Source: Brevibacterium linens ATCC 9172 (GTDB lineage Bacteria; Actinomycetota; Actinomycetes; Actinomycetales; Brevibacteriaceae). From it: 64,000 bases of DNA. How positions within the stretch are numbered: position 1 is the stretch's first letter; each line of letters starts with the position of its first letter. Of this stretch, positions 30,718 through 45,377 are shown in pieces. The translations under genes were made by a program, and so were the position numbers. Where the stretch lies: NCBI RefSeq assembly GCF_900169165.1, contig NZ_FXYY01000001.1, forward strand, positions 248,001 through 312,000, given 5' to 3'. The notes beneath the pieces are model-generated. The model was given only the letters and a program-made list of their open reading frames with translations. It did no database searches and was not told the origin of the DNA.

Positions 30718-32260
30718 CCCAGCGGCGAACCCGACCGACCTGCCGATCCGACCCAGCCTCGACCAGTTCCGAGCCCTCGGCGCCGAACACCGGCTGGTAC
30801 CGGTCCACACCCAGGTACTCGCGGACTCGGAGACCCCGCTGAGCCTCTACCGCAAACTCACCGACGGCGGACCGGGAAGCTTCCTCTTCGAATCCGCCGT
30901 CGCCGGTTCCTGGGCCCGGTACTCCTTCATCGGATCCGCACCGGTGGCCACCCTCATCTCGACCGATGACGGATTCCACTGGACCGGCACCCCGCCGGTG
31001 GGCATCCCCACCGACGGCGACGTCCTCGACGCGGTCACCGCGACTCTCGAGCTCCTCGCCGTGGCCGAGGCGGAATCGGAGCTGCCGCCCATGGTCTCGA
31101 GCTTCGTCGGCTATTTCGGGTGGGACATCGTCCGCCGCTTCGAGAAGCTCGGCCCGCCGCGGCCCAACGAACACCACCTGCCGACCGTGCAGCTGATGAT
31201 CCCCGGCGATATCGCCGTCTTCGACCACTATTCGGGAATGGTCACCCTCGTGGCCAACGTGTTCAACGTCAACGGCGCCGATACCGGCATCGACGACGCC
31301 TACGCCTCCGGAGTCGAACGCATCGCCGCGATGTGTGAGCGCCTCCAGCAGCCCAGCCCAGCCGATATCCTGCGCCCCAGGAAGGCCGACCCCGAGGTGG
31401 CCACCCGTACCGAACCGCAGGTGTACCTCGACGGTGTGGAGACGGCGAAGCAGAAGATCGTCGACGGAGAGATCTTCCAGGTCGTCGTCGGCCAGCGCTT
31501 CGACACCCCCTGCGATGCCGATGCGCTGAGTGTGTACCGGATGCTGAGGCATGCGAACCCGAGCCCATTCATGTACCTGCTCAACCTCCACGACGACGGA
31601 GGGGAGCCGGTGAGCATCGTCGGCTCCTCACCGGAAGCGCTCGTCACCGTCCGGTCCGGAGAGGTGGTCACGCACCCGATCGCCGGTTCTCGCCCCCGCG
31701 GTGCCACACCGGAAGCTGATGACTCCCTGGCACGGGAGCTCCTGGCCGATGAGAAGGAGCGAGCAGAGCACCTCATGCTCGTTGACCTCGCCCGCAATGA
31801 TCTGGCGAAGGTCTGCGCGGCCGGAACCATAGACGTCAGCGAGTTCATGGACATCGTCCGCTACAGCCACATCATGCACATCAGCTCGACCGTGCGCGGT
31901 GAACTCGAGCCCGGAACCACCGCCATCGACGTGCTCCGGGCGACCTTCCCCGCCGGGACGCTCTCGGGTGCGCCCAAACCCCGGGCGCTGCAGATCATCG
32001 ACGAGCTCGAACCCGTCGGACGCGGAATCTACGGGGGAGTGGTCGGCTACATGTCCTTCACCGGTGACCTCGATCTGGCCATCGCCATCCGCACCGGAGT
32101 GCTCCGGGACGGCACGATGAGCGTCTTTGCCGGAGGTGGGCTCGTCGCCGATTCCGTGCCGGAGACCGAATACCAGGAATCCGAGAACAAGGCCGCGGCC
32201 GTGCTGCGTGCGGCCGCCGCGGCCGATGCCCTGGACTCGACGGAGGGAATCCGGAGGTGA
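30707..32260 (+). CDS. trpE: Anthranilate synthase component I
   Basis: Makes anthranilate from chorismate and ammonia with TrpG. The start is GTG 30707, inside the hisI end, with SD GGAAGGA 6 nt upstream; 517 residues. The tryptophan-feedback motif is FLFESA (E62, S63), and the catalytic half has [27 protein letters not shown]-type segment THPIAG and [13 protein letters not shown]. No trpG or trpD is in this window. No attenuator or leader peptide precedes it, as it lies within an operon. Confidence 0.95.
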   Translation: MSTDPAANPTDLPIRPSLDQFRALGAEHRLVPVHTQVLADSETPLSLYRKLTDGGPGSFLFESAVAGSWARYSFIGSAPVATLISTDDGFHWTGTPPVGIPTDGDVLDAVTATLELLAVAEAESELPPMVSSFVGYFGWDIVRRFEKLGPPRPNEHHLPTVQLMIPGDIAVFDHYSGMVTLVANVFNVNGADTGIDDAYASGVERIAAMCERLQQPSPADILRPRKADPEVATRTEPQVYLDGVETAKQKIVDGEIFQVVVGQRFDTPCDADALSVYRMLRHANPSPFMYLLNLHDDGGEPVSIVGSSPEALVTVRSGEVVTHPIAGSRPRGATPEADDSLARELLADEKERAEHLMLVDLARNDLAKVCAAGTIDVSEFMDIVRYSHIMHISSTVRGELEPGTTAIDVLRATFPAGTLSGAPKPRALQIIDELEPVGRGIYGGVVGYMSFTGDLDLAIAIRTGVLRDGTMSVFAGGGLVADSVPETEYQESENKAAAVLRAAAAADALDSTEGIRR

Positions 32261-32264
32261 GGCC

Positions 32265-32813
32265 ATGACGAAATCACGCGGAGTCCTCATCGTCCTCGTC
32301 ATCGCCGCCGCACTGTGGGCGCTGACGATCTCCGCCTGGCAGGCCGGCGCCGGCGGCGACACACTCGGACCCACCGGTGTGGCGAAGGTCACCGAGGATG
32401 CGAGTTCGCAGGCCTCGCCCGTGGCCACCGCCTGTGTGGCGATCATCGCCGTCTCGGGTCTGCTCGCCGCAATGCTCGGTCGGATCGGACGCTTCGTCGT
32501 CCTCGGTCTGGCCGGGATCGCCGGCATCGGCTACGGGATCACGGCCCTGAGTGCCGCCTCGGCGCCGGGAGCGACTTCCTGGGCGATCATCGCGGCAGTG
32601 GCTGCGGGCATCGGCGCCATCGGCATCATCTGGGTCGCCGTCGCCTCGGACGGGTGGACGAACTCCAACCGCTACGCCCGCACCGCCGAATCCGCCGGCG
32701 GGGAATTCGACTCGGCCGCGACCTGGGACGCCCTGTCCCGCGGAGACGACGTCGAGGACGCCCCCGACGATGAAGAGCCGAACGGTCCTGATGCCGAGCG
32801 GGATTCGAAATGA
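32265..32813 (+). CDS. Trp biosynthesis-associated membrane protein
   Basis: 182 residues with four hydrophobic helices (about 8-24, 45-63, 67-88, 95-115) and an acidic C-terminal tail of about 50 residues. A protein of this layout between trpE and trpC is conserved in actinobacteria and was named only for its position. The start ATG 32265 is 4 nt after trpE with SD GGAGG. Function is unknown; a role in placing the Trp enzymes at the membrane is speculation. Confidence 0.8.
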   Translation: MTKSRGVLIVLVIAAALWALTISAWQAGAGGDTLGPTGVAKVTEDASSQASPVATACVAIIAVSGLLAAMLGRIGRFVVLGLAGIAGIGYGITALSAASAPGATSWAIIAAVAAGIGAIGIIWVAVASDGWTNSNRYARTAESAGGEFDSAATWDALSRGDDVEDAPDDEEPNGPDAERDSK

Positions 32814-32909
32814 CCTTGTGACCGGGTCGGTGTCCGGTCAGCAGACGAAGCGTGACACAATGGAGGAAAGATTCCACACGCGTGTCACGCACTCACACTA
32901 AGGAGCGCC

Positions 32910-33179
32910 ATGTCGCAGTCCATCGCCCGCAACGGGGCCGCAGATCTCGACAAATCCACGATCGACTACGCAGCGATCGCCGATCCCGGTCACGGCAACT
33001 CTGTGGCGGGATGGACCGGAGTCATCATCATGCTCATCGGCGTGAGCGTCGGCTGTGTGGGCTTCACGATCCATAACCCCACGATCACCTACATCGCCAT
33101 CGGCATCGTCGCCCTCGGCGTCGTCGTCGGACTGATCCTGCGTGCCGTCGGGCTGGGCAACAAGCCGAAGAAGAAATGA
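32910..33179 (+). CDS. Small HGxxPAAW-motif membrane protein
   Basis: 89 residues with two hydrophobic helices (about 34-52 and 58-80) and a Lys-rich end (NKPKKK). The segment HGNSVAGWTGV is a variant of the HGxxPAAW motif for which this actinobacterial family is named, with Pro-Ala replaced by Val-Ala-Gly. It is always a neighbour of trp genes in related bacteria; function is unknown. SD AAGGAG is 7 nt before ATG. The stop overlaps the trpC start as ATGA. Confidence 0.82.
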   Translation: MSQSIARNGAADLDKSTIDYAAIADPGHGNSVAGWTGVIIMLIGVSVGCVGFTIHNPTITYIAIGIVALGVVVGLILRAVGLGNKPKKK

Positions 33180-33973
33180 CGGTTCTGGGCGACATCATCT
33201 CCGGTGTGCGGGACGACCTGCAGTCACGCCGGAGAGAGGTTCCGTTGAGCGCGATCACGGCTCGGGCCGCAGCGGCCGAACCGGTCCGTCCCTTCGACCT
33301 GTCCGCCGACTTCGGCGTCATCGCCGAGGTCAAGCGGAAATCGCCCTCCCGTGGGGACCTCGCCCGGATTCCCGACCCGGGCACTCTCGCGGGCCTCTAT
33401 GCCGCCGGCGGAGCCCGGGCCATCAGCGTGCTCACCGAGGCCCGCCGCTTCAACGGCAGCCTCGCCGACCTCGACTCCGTGCGGGCGTCCGTGGACATCC
33501 CGGTGCTGCGCAAGGACTTCATGGTCGACGAATACCAGTTCCATGAGGCCCGTGCCCACGGCGCCGATATCGTGCTGCTCATCGTCGCGGCCCTCGATCC
33601 CATCCAGCTGGGCGACTTCCATGCCCTGGCCACGGAGCTGGGGATGACCGCGCTCGTCGAGACCCACAACCGCGAAGAACTGGAGATCGCTGCCGCGCTC
33701 GGTGCCGAACTCATCGGCGTCAACACCCGCAACCTCAAGGATCTCAGCGTCGACACCGACCGGTTCGCACCTCTGGCCGATCTCGCCCCGGCCGGCTGCA
33801 CCCTCGTCGCGGAGTCCGGCGTCGCCGGTGCCGCCGAGGTGACGAAGTACGCGGATGCCGGCGCCGACCTCGTGCTCGTGGGCGAAGCCCTCGTCACCGG
33901 CGGTCGTCCGCAGGCCGCGGTCGACGAGTACACCGCGCTCGGCCGGGAACAGCGCTCCCTGTCCGCATCCTGA
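33176..33973 (+). CDS. trpC: Indole-3-glycerol phosphate synthase
   Basis: Closes the indole ring from CdRP. The 265-residue TIM barrel has VIAEVKRKSPSRG, the catalytic lysine in VLRKDFMVDEYQ, VETHNREELE, IGVNTRNLKDL and AESGV. It is monofunctional; no TrpF domain is fused, and in actinobacteria that step is often done by the HisA/PriA isomerase. It overlaps the preceding small gene by 4 nt. Confidence 0.96.
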   Translation: MTVLGDIISGVRDDLQSRRREVPLSAITARAAAAEPVRPFDLSADFGVIAEVKRKSPSRGDLARIPDPGTLAGLYAAGGARAISVLTEARRFNGSLADLDSVRASVDIPVLRKDFMVDEYQFHEARAHGADIVLLIVAALDPIQLGDFHALATELGMTALVETHNREELEIAAALGAELIGVNTRNLKDLSVDTDRFAPLADLAPAGCTLVAESGVAGAAEVTKYADAGADLVLVGEALVTGGRPQAAVDEYTALGREQRSLSAS

Positions 33974-34032
33974 ACCCGCCCCCCGTCGGCTGCCTGAAGT
34001 GGCCGACGATGGGCCGATACCGTACCCATCCG

Positions 34033-34072
34033 GTCGTCGGGCGCAGCGGGGCCCTCCGCCCCGCTCGACGAC
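34033..34072 (+). promoter_or_regulatory. Large hairpin between trpC and trpB
   Basis: A stem of two perfect 7-bp parts, GTCGTCG/CGACGAC and AGCGGGG/CCCCGCT, joined with a 5-nt one-sided bulge and a 7-nt loop. It lies 27 nt before the trpB ATG and has no U-tract. It may reduce readthrough or protect the downstream message. Nothing identifies a ligand. Confidence 0.45.
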
Positions 34073-34099
34073 ACCACGAGGAGATCGAGAAGGATCGCA

Positions 34100-35314
34100 A
34101 TGACCGATTTGAGCCAGGAGACAGGACCGTACTTCGGCGAGTTCGGAGGCAGGTTCATCGCCGAAGCGCTGATCCCGGCGCTCGACGAGATCGAAGAGAC
34201 CTGGCGCAAGTCCCAGGTGGACCCGGCCTTCACCGACGAACTGCTCACCCTGCAGCGCAACTACATCGGCCGTCCCTCTCTGCTCACCGAGGCCACTCGC
34301 TTCGCCGAGCACTGCGGTGGGGCGCGCGTGTTCCTCAAACGCGAAGATCTCAACCACACGGGCAGCCACAAGATCAACAACGCACTGGCTCAGGCGCTGC
34401 TGGCGAAGCGGATGGGCAAGACCCGTCTCATCGCCGAGACCGGAGCCGGTCAGCACGGAGTCGCGACGGCGACAGCGGCGGCCCTGCTCGACATGTCCTG
34501 TGTGGTCTACATGGGTGAGGAGGACACCCAGCGTCAGGCTCTCAACGTCGCGCGCATGCGTCTGCTCGGCGCCACGGTCAACGCCGTGACCAACGGCACG
34601 CGCACGCTCAAGGACGCGATGAATGAAGCCCTGCGCGACTGGGTGGCCAACGTCGACGACACCCACTACGTCATCGGCACGGTCGCCGGCCCCCACCCGT
34701 TCCCGGCGATGGTCCGCTCGTTCCAGAAGGTCATCGGCATCGAAGCGCGCGAGCAGATCCAGGAGCTGGCCGGCCGTCTGCCCGATGCCGTCTGCGCCTG
34801 CGTGGGCGGCGGATCGAACGCGATGGGACTCTTCGCCGCATTCCTGTCCGATGCCGATGTGAAGATCTACGGCTTCGAAGCCGGCGGCGAAGGAGTCGAC
34901 ACCGGCCATCACGCCGCTCGGTTCTCCGGGGGGCGCCCGGGCGTCCTCCACGGCTCGGCCACCTACATCCTCCAGGACTCCGACGGACAGACCCTGGCCT
35001 CCCATTCGGTCTCCGCCGGCCTCGACTACCCGTCGGTCGGTCCCGAACACTCCCACCTCCACGACACCGGCCGGGTGACCTACCAACCTGTCGTCGACGA
35101 CGAGGCGATGGAGGCCATGCGGCTTCTTTCCCGCACCGAAGGCATCATCCCCGCCATCGAATCCGCCCACGCTCTGGCCGGGGCCATGCGCATCGGCCGT
35201 GAGCTCGGACCCGATGCGGTCCTGCTGGTCAATCTCTCCGGCCGCGGCGACAAGGACATGACGACCGCCGCGAAATGGTTCGACTACATCGACGAAGGAG
35301 CGGTGCAGGTATGA
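34100..35314 (+). CDS. trpB: Tryptophan synthase beta subunit
   Basis: PLP enzyme that joins indole and serine. The 404-residue protein starts [18 protein letters not shown]; the PLP lysine is K91 in [11 protein letters not shown], the phosphate loop is GGGSNAMG, and SGRGDKD is near the end. The SD GAGAAGG at 34086-34092 fixes the start. It follows trpC after a 126-nt gap with a hairpin, the largest gap in the trp unit, and overlaps trpA by 4 nt. Confidence 0.97.
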   Translation: MTDLSQETGPYFGEFGGRFIAEALIPALDEIEETWRKSQVDPAFTDELLTLQRNYIGRPSLLTEATRFAEHCGGARVFLKREDLNHTGSHKINNALAQALLAKRMGKTRLIAETGAGQHGVATATAAALLDMSCVVYMGEEDTQRQALNVARMRLLGATVNAVTNGTRTLKDAMNEALRDWVANVDDTHYVIGTVAGPHPFPAMVRSFQKVIGIEAREQIQELAGRLPDAVCACVGGGSNAMGLFAAFLSDADVKIYGFEAGGEGVDTGHHAARFSGGRPGVLHGSATYILQDSDGQTLASHSVSAGLDYPSVGPEHSHLHDTGRVTYQPVVDDEAMEAMRLLSRTEGIIPAIESAHALAGAMRIGRELGPDAVLLVNLSGRGDKDMTTAAKWFDYIDEGAVQV

Positions 35315-36102
35315 CGCACGCAGGCCCACGCACAGGAACCACCCTCGACGCCGTCGCCGAGGCGGGCCGCAAGGCCGCGCTCATCGCCTACCTGCCGGTC
35401 GGCTTCCCCACTGTGGCGGGATCGACCGAGGCCATGGTCGAACTCGTCCGCAGCGGCGTCGACATCATCGAGGTCGGCATGCCCTACTCCGATCCCGGAA
35501 TGGACGGACCCGTCATCCAGCGTGCCGGTGAGACTGCCTTGGCCAACGGGGTGCGCACCGCGGACATCTTCACCGCAATCGAAGCCATTGCCGACGCCGG
35601 CGGCACCGCCGTCGTCATGAGCTACTGGAACCTCGTGCTCCAGTACGGCATCGACAGCTTCGCCCGCGATCTCGCCTCGGCCGGCGGCGGCGGCATCGTC
35701 ACCCCCGACCTCATCCCCGATGAGGCCGGACCGTGGTTGACGGCGTCGGAGAAGCACGGCCTCGACCGCATCTTCCTCGCCGCACCCTCATCGACGCCCG
35801 AGCGGCTGGCCCGCATCGTCGAGAACAGCTCCGGTTTCGTCTACGCCGCCTCGACCATGGGTGTCACCGGCGTCCGCTCGGAAGTCGACAACCACGCCCG
35901 CGAACTCGTCGCCCGGCTGAAAGAAGCCGGTGCTGAACGCGCCTGCGTCGGCCTGGGCGTGTCGAACCGCGACCAAGCGGCCGAGGTCGCCGAATACGCC
36001 GACGGCGTCATCGTCGGTTCCGCCCTCGTCCGCGCACTGGGCTCCGAGGGAGCGGCCGGGGTCGGTCGACTCGCCGGCGAGCTCGCAGAAGGGTGTGCAT
36101 GA
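35311..36102 (+). CDS. trpA: Tryptophan synthase alpha subunit
   Basis: Splits indole-3-glycerol phosphate to indole, which passes to TrpB. From ATG 35311 it has 263 residues; an upstream in-frame start lies inside trpB. Catalytic E54 and D65 are in [16 protein letters not shown], and GVTGVRSE and VGLGVSN form the phosphate site. Both ends overlap neighbours by 4 nt (ATGA). Confidence 0.96.
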   Translation: MTHAGPRTGTTLDAVAEAGRKAALIAYLPVGFPTVAGSTEAMVELVRSGVDIIEVGMPYSDPGMDGPVIQRAGETALANGVRTADIFTAIEAIADAGGTAVVMSYWNLVLQYGIDSFARDLASAGGGGIVTPDLIPDEAGPWLTASEKHGLDRIFLAAPSSTPERLARIVENSSGFVYAASTMGVTGVRSEVDNHARELVARLKEAGAERACVGLGVSNRDQAAEVAEYADGVIVGSALVRALGSEGAAGVGRLAGELAEGCA

Positions 36103-37145
36103 GCTTCAGCCCGGCATGGGTCGTCTTCACCGTCCTCGGCATCGGACTCGCACTGTGGATGACAGGCATCCAATGGCGCTCCCGCGGCGGCCACAAGGGA
36201 GACCTGTGGGCCATCACGGTCGTCGGTCTTCCTGCCGCCGTCATCGGCGGGCGGCTCGGCCATCTGATCGCGGCGTCGGACACCTATTTCGGCCCCGCCG
36301 GCGATCCGTTGCGGGCGCTGGCCGTCTGGGACGGGGGCTTCAGCTTCTGGGGAGCGACCATCCTCGGCTTCGTCTCCGTGTGGGTGCTCACCCGCTTCCA
36401 GGGCATCAGGTTCCGACCGCTGCTCGACTCCGTCGCACCGGGACTCATCCTCGGCCACGTCGCCGGTGCCTTCAGCGACTGGTTCGACGGTCGCCTCGAA
36501 CTGGTCACGGTCCTCACCGAATCGGTGTGGAACCTCATCGCCTGCATTGTGCTCATCATCGTCTCCAAGCGCCTCCGGCTCGGCTACGGCCAGGTCTTCG
36601 CCCTCTACCTGTGCCTGTTCGGCCTCGGCCGCATCCTGCTCGAAGCCCTGCGCGTCGGCAGCCCGGCCGCCGAGGATGCACGGCTCCTCCTGGGACTGCC
36701 GTTCAACGTGTGGACGGCCGTCCTCGCCCTGCTCATCGGTCTCTGCTGGCTCGTCGTCTCCCGTCTGCGCCACCGCACCCATGAGACCGGCGTCTACGCG
36801 CACGGATCTCGCACCCTGCTGCGTCGACACCGCCGTGGGAAGCACACCTTCGGGATCAATGCACCCAATATCGCCGAGGCGGCCGAGACCTCCGGAGCTC
36901 CGCTGCCGTCCGTGGCGCGGGTGGCCGACCCCGATGACCGCGCGAGCGCGGACGCGCCCGTCGCCGCGACTGACACCGAGGCTGACGAGATGGAGATCGA
37001 GCGCGAATCAGACATCGATCTCAGCGGTCGCCACAGCTTCGGTTTCTTCGGAGCCGTGACCTCGGCGATCTCGATCGTGCCCGATGTGCGCGGAAATTCG
37101 GCGCCTGCCTCCCACGAAGAGAACCCGCGAAGGTCCAACAAATGA
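36099..37145 (+). CDS. Lgt-like membrane protein lacking the catalytic signature
   Basis: A 348-residue polytopic membrane protein at the position where lgt (prolipoprotein diacylglyceryl transferase) follows trpA in actinobacteria. Framework segments fit Lgt: VIGGRLGHLIAASDTYF, WDGGFSFWGATILG and GRILLEALRVGSP. Key residues do not. The His of the HGG motif is W84, and the 13-residue signature GRxGNxxNxExxG reads GHVAGAFSDWFDG (119-131), so Arg, Asn and Glu are His, Gly and Trp; the N-terminal Tyr region has no Tyr. A charged 110-residue tail follows. It may be a divergent paralogue or an inactive relative. A functional lgt must be elsewhere if this one is inactive. Confidence 0.78.
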   Translation: MSFSPAWVVFTVLGIGLALWMTGIQWRSRGGHKGDLWAITVVGLPAAVIGGRLGHLIAASDTYFGPAGDPLRALAVWDGGFSFWGATILGFVSVWVLTRFQGIRFRPLLDSVAPGLILGHVAGAFSDWFDGRLELVTVLTESVWNLIACIVLIIVSKRLRLGYGQVFALYLCLFGLGRILLEALRVGSPAAEDARLLLGLPFNVWTAVLALLIGLCWLVVSRLRHRTHETGVYAHGSRTLLRRHRRGKHTFGINAPNIAEAAETSGAPLPSVARVADPDDRASADAPVAATDTEADEMEIERESDIDLSGRHSFGFFGAVTSAISIVPDVRGNSAPASHEENPRRSNK

Positions 37146-37214
37146 GACGAATTGGTTCGCTGTTCGTTCCTTTGTCTGCTTTTTCTGAAATTGCACATGG
37201 TGTAAGTTAGGACT

Positions 37215-37242
37215 CCGGCTGTGAGAGTGATCTCACAGCCGG
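37215..37242 (+). promoter_or_regulatory. 12-bp perfect inverted repeat upstream of gltB
   Basis: CCGGCTGTGAGA and TCTCACAGCCGG flank a GTGA loop, 89 nt before the gltB ATG. A TAGGAC box at 37208-37213 just before it could be a -10 element, placing the repeat at the start of the transcript. It has no adjacent U-run (TTTTT comes 14 nt later). It may be the terminator of the trp unit or an operator/leader hairpin for gltB. Confidence 0.5.
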
Positions 37243-37330
37243 GTTCGGAAACGCTGTTTTTCGGACTCGTCCACACCGCAAGGGACAGCGCCGTCTTTTC
37301 GGGAAGCACTCAACACCGAGAAGGCAGGAT

Positions 37331-42023
<4,693 letters not shown>

Positions 42024-42031
<8 letters not shown>

Positions 42032-43487
42032 TCCGCACGGATTCCTCACCGTCGAACACCGGGAGCTGCCGAAGCGGCGCCCCGTCCCGATCCGTCTCAT
42101 GGACTTCAAGGAGGTCTACGAGGCGGGTGATCCCGAGCAGCTGCGACGGCAGGCGTCACGCTGCATGGACTGCGGCATCCCCTTCTGCCATCAGGGCTGC
42201 CCGCTGGGCAACCTCATCCCGGAGTTCAACGACGCGATGTACCGCGGCGAGCTCCCGCGCGCCGTCGAACTGCTCCACGCGACGAACAACTTCCCGGAGT
42301 TCACCGGGCGTGCCTGTCCGGCCCCGTGCGAGAACGCCTGCGTCCTCGGCATCAACCAGCCGGCAGTGACGATCAAACAGGTCGAGGTCACGATCGTCGA
42401 TCAGGGCTTCGAGGCCGGTCTCATCCAGCCGATCATCCCCGAGCGGATCACGGGCCACACGGTCGCCGTGATCGGATCCGGTCCCACCGGGCTGGCCGCG
42501 GCCCAGCAGCTGACCCGAGCCGGGCATACGGTCGTCGTCTACGAACGCGCCGACCGCCTCGGCGGACTTCTGCGCTACGGCATCCCGGACTTCAAGCTGG
42601 AGAAGCACCACATCGATCGTCGACTCGATCAGATGCGTGCGGAGGGCACCCGCTTCAAGACCTCGGTCGAGGTCGGACGCGATGTCACGCTCGAATCCCT
42701 GCGTTCGAGCTTCGATGCCGTCATCGTGTGCACGGGTGCGACGGTTCCGCGCGACATGCCGATCCCCGGCCGCGATCTCGACGGGGTCGAATTCGCCATG
42801 GACTACCTCGTGCCCTCGAATCGGGATCAGGCGGGCGATCATCGCGGCCCCGAGGCCGACTCGTCGGCGTTCATCGATGCCGCGGGCAAACACGTCATCA
42901 TCATCGGCGGCGGGGACACGGGCGCCGACTGCTTGGGCACTGCCCTGCGCCAGAAGGCCGCCTCGGTGACGACTCTGGCGATCGGCGCCCAGCCGCCTGC
43001 CGAACGCAGTGAGAGCGATCCGTGGCCGACCGTTCCTCGCGTCTTCGAAGTCCAGTCCTCGCACGAGGAGGGCGGAACGCGGAAGTACCTCGCCTCGACC
43101 ACGCGCTTCGTCGGCGACGACACCGGCCGCGTGAGCGGGATCGAGGTCGCCGAGACCCAATTCGTCGACGGCCGCCGGATTCCGACACCGGGCACCGAAC
43201 ACGTCCTCGAGGCCGATCTCGTGCTGCTGGCACTGGGCTTCTCCGGACCGGAATCGGAATCGTTCGATCTCGACGTCGCGAAGACCGGAGCCTTCACCCG
43301 TGATGACTCCTACGCTTCGGAGACCCCCGGAGTCTTCGTCGCCGGCGATGCCGGACGCGGGCAGTCGCTCATCGTGTGGGGCATCGCCGAGGGGCGCGCC
43401 GCGGCCGCCGAAGTCGACCGGTTCCTCACCGGGTCGACGAGGTTGCCGGCACCCGTGCAGCCCACCGACGAAGGGTTCAAATGCTAA
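42024..43487 (+). CDS. gltD: Glutamate synthase small subunit
   Basis: The FAD/NADPH and 4Fe-4S subunit that feeds electrons to GltB. From ATG 42024 it has 487 residues; an earlier in-frame start lies within gltB. Cysteine clusters are RCMDCGIPFCHQGCPLG and CPAPCENACVLG. The FAD loop is VAVIGSGPTGLAAAQQL, the NAD(P) loop is IIIGGGDTGADCLG, and the C-terminal GDAGRGQSLIVWGIAEGR completes the flavin site. It ends before a long hairpin at 43516. Confidence 0.97.
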
Positions 43488-43515
43488 GATAGGTTATTTC
43501 AGAAATTGAGAAAAG

Positions 43516-43551
43516 GCGGTGGGGCGGCACAGCGCAGTGCCGTTCCACCGT
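43516..43551 (+). terminator. Hairpin ending gltBD
   Basis: A 14-bp stem GCGGTGGGGCGGCA / TGCCGTTCCACCGT with three G-U wobbles and an 8-nt loop, 28 nt after the gltD stop. No U-tract. It sits before the pyk promoter. Confidence 0.6.
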
Positions 43552-43597
43552 CCGTGACCAGCGCCGATCGGTGAAAACCGTCAGCTGAGACTTTAGG

Positions 43598-43603
43598 TAG
43601 GGT
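43598..43603 (+). promoter_or_regulatory. -10 box of a predicted leaderless pyk promoter
   Basis: TAGGGT lies 7 nt before ATG 43611 and overlaps the upstream GTG at 43602, so a transcript from here could not use that GTG. It therefore supports 43611 as the pyk start. Confidence 0.65.
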
Positions 43604-43610
43604 GGAGCGT

Positions 43611-45158
43611 ATGAGGCGTGCAAAGATAGTCGCAACTTTAGGTCCGAACCAGAACTCCTATGAAGAGATCCGCGAGCTCGTCGATGAAGGCGTCGATGTC
43701 GCCCGATTCAATCTGAGCCACGGAAAACGAGAAGAGCACGAAGAGAAGTTCGCCTGGGTCCGCCAGGCCGCCCTCGACACCGGACGCCCCGTCGCCGTCC
43801 TGCTGGACCTCCAGGGTCCGAAGATCCGCGTGGGCACCTTCGCCAACGGGAAGGAAGAGCTCGTCGAAGGGGCCACCTTCACCATCACCAGCCGTGATGT
43901 CCCCGGCACCGCAGAGCTCGTCTCCACGACACTGCCGACCCTGGCAGAAGACGTGTCCGTGGGAGATCCGCTGCTCATCGACGACGGACGCCTGCGCCTG
44001 CGCGCCACCGAGGTGACCGCCACCGATGTGGTCACCGAGGTCGAGATCGGCGGAACCATCTCCAACCACAAGGGCATCAACCTGCCCGGAGTCCCGGTCT
44101 CCGTTCCCGCTCTGTCGGAGAAGGACGTCGACGACCTCAAGTGGGGTCTGCAGCTCGGCTTCGACTGGGTCGCCCTGTCCTTCGTCCGCAGCCCCGAGGA
44201 CATGAACGATGTGCGAGCGGTCATGGACGAGGTGGGAATCACCGCTCCGGTCATCGCCAAGCTCGAGAAGCCGCAGGCGGTCGACCAGCTCGATGAGATC
44301 ATCGACGCCTTCGACGGCATCATGGTCGCCCGCGGCGACCTCGGCGTCGAACTGCCGCTCGAACAGGTCCCGATCGTGCAGAAGCGGGCCGTCGAAATCG
44401 CCCGTCAGCAGGCCAAGCCCGTCATCGTGGCCACTCAGATGCTCGAGACGATGATCGACGCACCGCGGCCCACCCGCGCCGAAGCCAGCGACTGCGCGAA
44501 CGCCGTCCTCGACGGCGCCGATGCGCTCATGCTCTCCGGTGAGACCTCGGTGGGCAGTCACTGGGTCGAAGCGATCCGGACGATGAGCCGGATCATCGGC
44601 TCCACCGAAGAGCACGGTCTCGAACGGATTCCCGCGCTGGGCACCGTTCCCCATACGAAGGGCGGAGCCGTCACCGCGGCAGCTGTGCAGATTGCTCAGC
44701 AACTGGATATCGACCTTCTGTGCACCTTCTCGCAGACGGGCGATTCGGTGCGGCGCATGTCGCGTCTGCGCCCGGCCTGGCCGATCCTCGGCTTCACCCC
44801 CGACCCGCAGGTCCGTCACCAGCTGGCGCTGACCTGGGGAGTCCGGCCGTATCTCGTGAAGACCGTGCGTCACACCGACCAGATGGCACGCCAGGTCGAC
44901 GCCGTTCTGCTCGCCGACGGCACGGCTCGCGAAGGCGATCAGAGCATCCTCGTGGCCGGTTCGCCTCCCGGGATCCCCGGCTCGACGAACGCCCTGCGCA
45001 TCCACACCATCGGCGATGCCGCCAAGGGTGTGACGGCCGCCTACCAGGACGCCTCGGACTCGGAGGAGGATCCGCTGGCCGGGTACGGGGTCGTCGCCGA
45101 AGCGCCCATCACCCGCGAGGTGCCGATCGTGCGCGAGGGCCACTCGCCCCGCCACTGA
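43611..45158 (+). CDS. pyk: Pyruvate kinase
   Basis: Last glycolytic step, PEP plus ADP to pyruvate plus ATP. From ATG 43611 it has 515 residues (MRRAKIVATLGPNQNSYEEI). RFNLSHGKREEH, the catalytic Lys region VIAKLEKPQAVDQLDEII, MVARGDLGVELPLEQVP and the VATQMLETMI/RAEASDCANAV segments are complete. The C-terminal allosteric domain spans about 350-485; a 30-residue tail is acidic. It is a single-gene unit bounded by strong hairpins. Confidence 0.96.
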   Translation: MRRAKIVATLGPNQNSYEEIRELVDEGVDVARFNLSHGKREEHEEKFAWVRQAALDTGRPVAVLLDLQGPKIRVGTFANGKEELVEGATFTITSRDVPGTAELVSTTLPTLAEDVSVGDPLLIDDGRLRLRATEVTATDVVTEVEIGGTISNHKGINLPGVPVSVPALSEKDVDDLKWGLQLGFDWVALSFVRSPEDMNDVRAVMDEVGITAPVIAKLEKPQAVDQLDEIIDAFDGIMVARGDLGVELPLEQVPIVQKRAVEIARQQAKPVIVATQMLETMIDAPRPTRAEASDCANAVLDGADALMLSGETSVGSHWVEAIRTMSRIIGSTEEHGLERIPALGTVPHTKGGAVTAAAVQIAQQLDIDLLCTFSQTGDSVRRMSRLRPAWPILGFTPDPQVRHQLALTWGVRPYLVKTVRHTDQMARQVDAVLLADGTAREGDQSILVAGSPPGIPGSTNALRIHTIGDAAKGVTAAYQDASDSEEDPLAGYGVVAEAPITREVPIVREGHSPRH

Positions 45159-45175
45159 TCAACTGCGGTCCGACG

Positions 45176-45221
45176 CGCCGGCGGCGCCTGTCCTGTCATC
45201 ACAGGGCAGGCGCCGCCGGCG
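45176..45221 (+). terminator. 21-bp hairpin after pyk
   Basis: The stem begins CGCCGGCGGCGCCTG and pairs with CAGGCGCCGCCGGCG, then continues with T-G and CCTGT/ACAGG to a CATC tetraloop; only one wobble in 21 pairs. It starts 18 nt after the pyk stop and lacks a U-tract. Confidence 0.8.
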
Positions 45222-45377
45222 TCTGCGTGCCCGCGGGCGCGTCGCGAGCCGATTCCAGGATGCGAGACAGATCACAGAAGATCGAGGAATTTCAGGGATT
45301 GCTCAACAGTTGTGCTCTCTGTTGCCCAATCCTCCCTGCGGATCACAGAGGGGAGGACCCGCTAGGAGAGGAATTCA

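Noticed and set aside
32876-32885. ACACGCGTGT palindrome before the HGxxPAAW gene
   Set aside because: Ten bases only, single copy and no known operator match; likely chance in GC-rich DNA.
43602-43610. GTG 43602 as pyk start
   Set aside because: It overlaps the TAGGGT -10 box (43598-43603) and adds only three residues; the family start is MRRAKIVATLGP at 43611.
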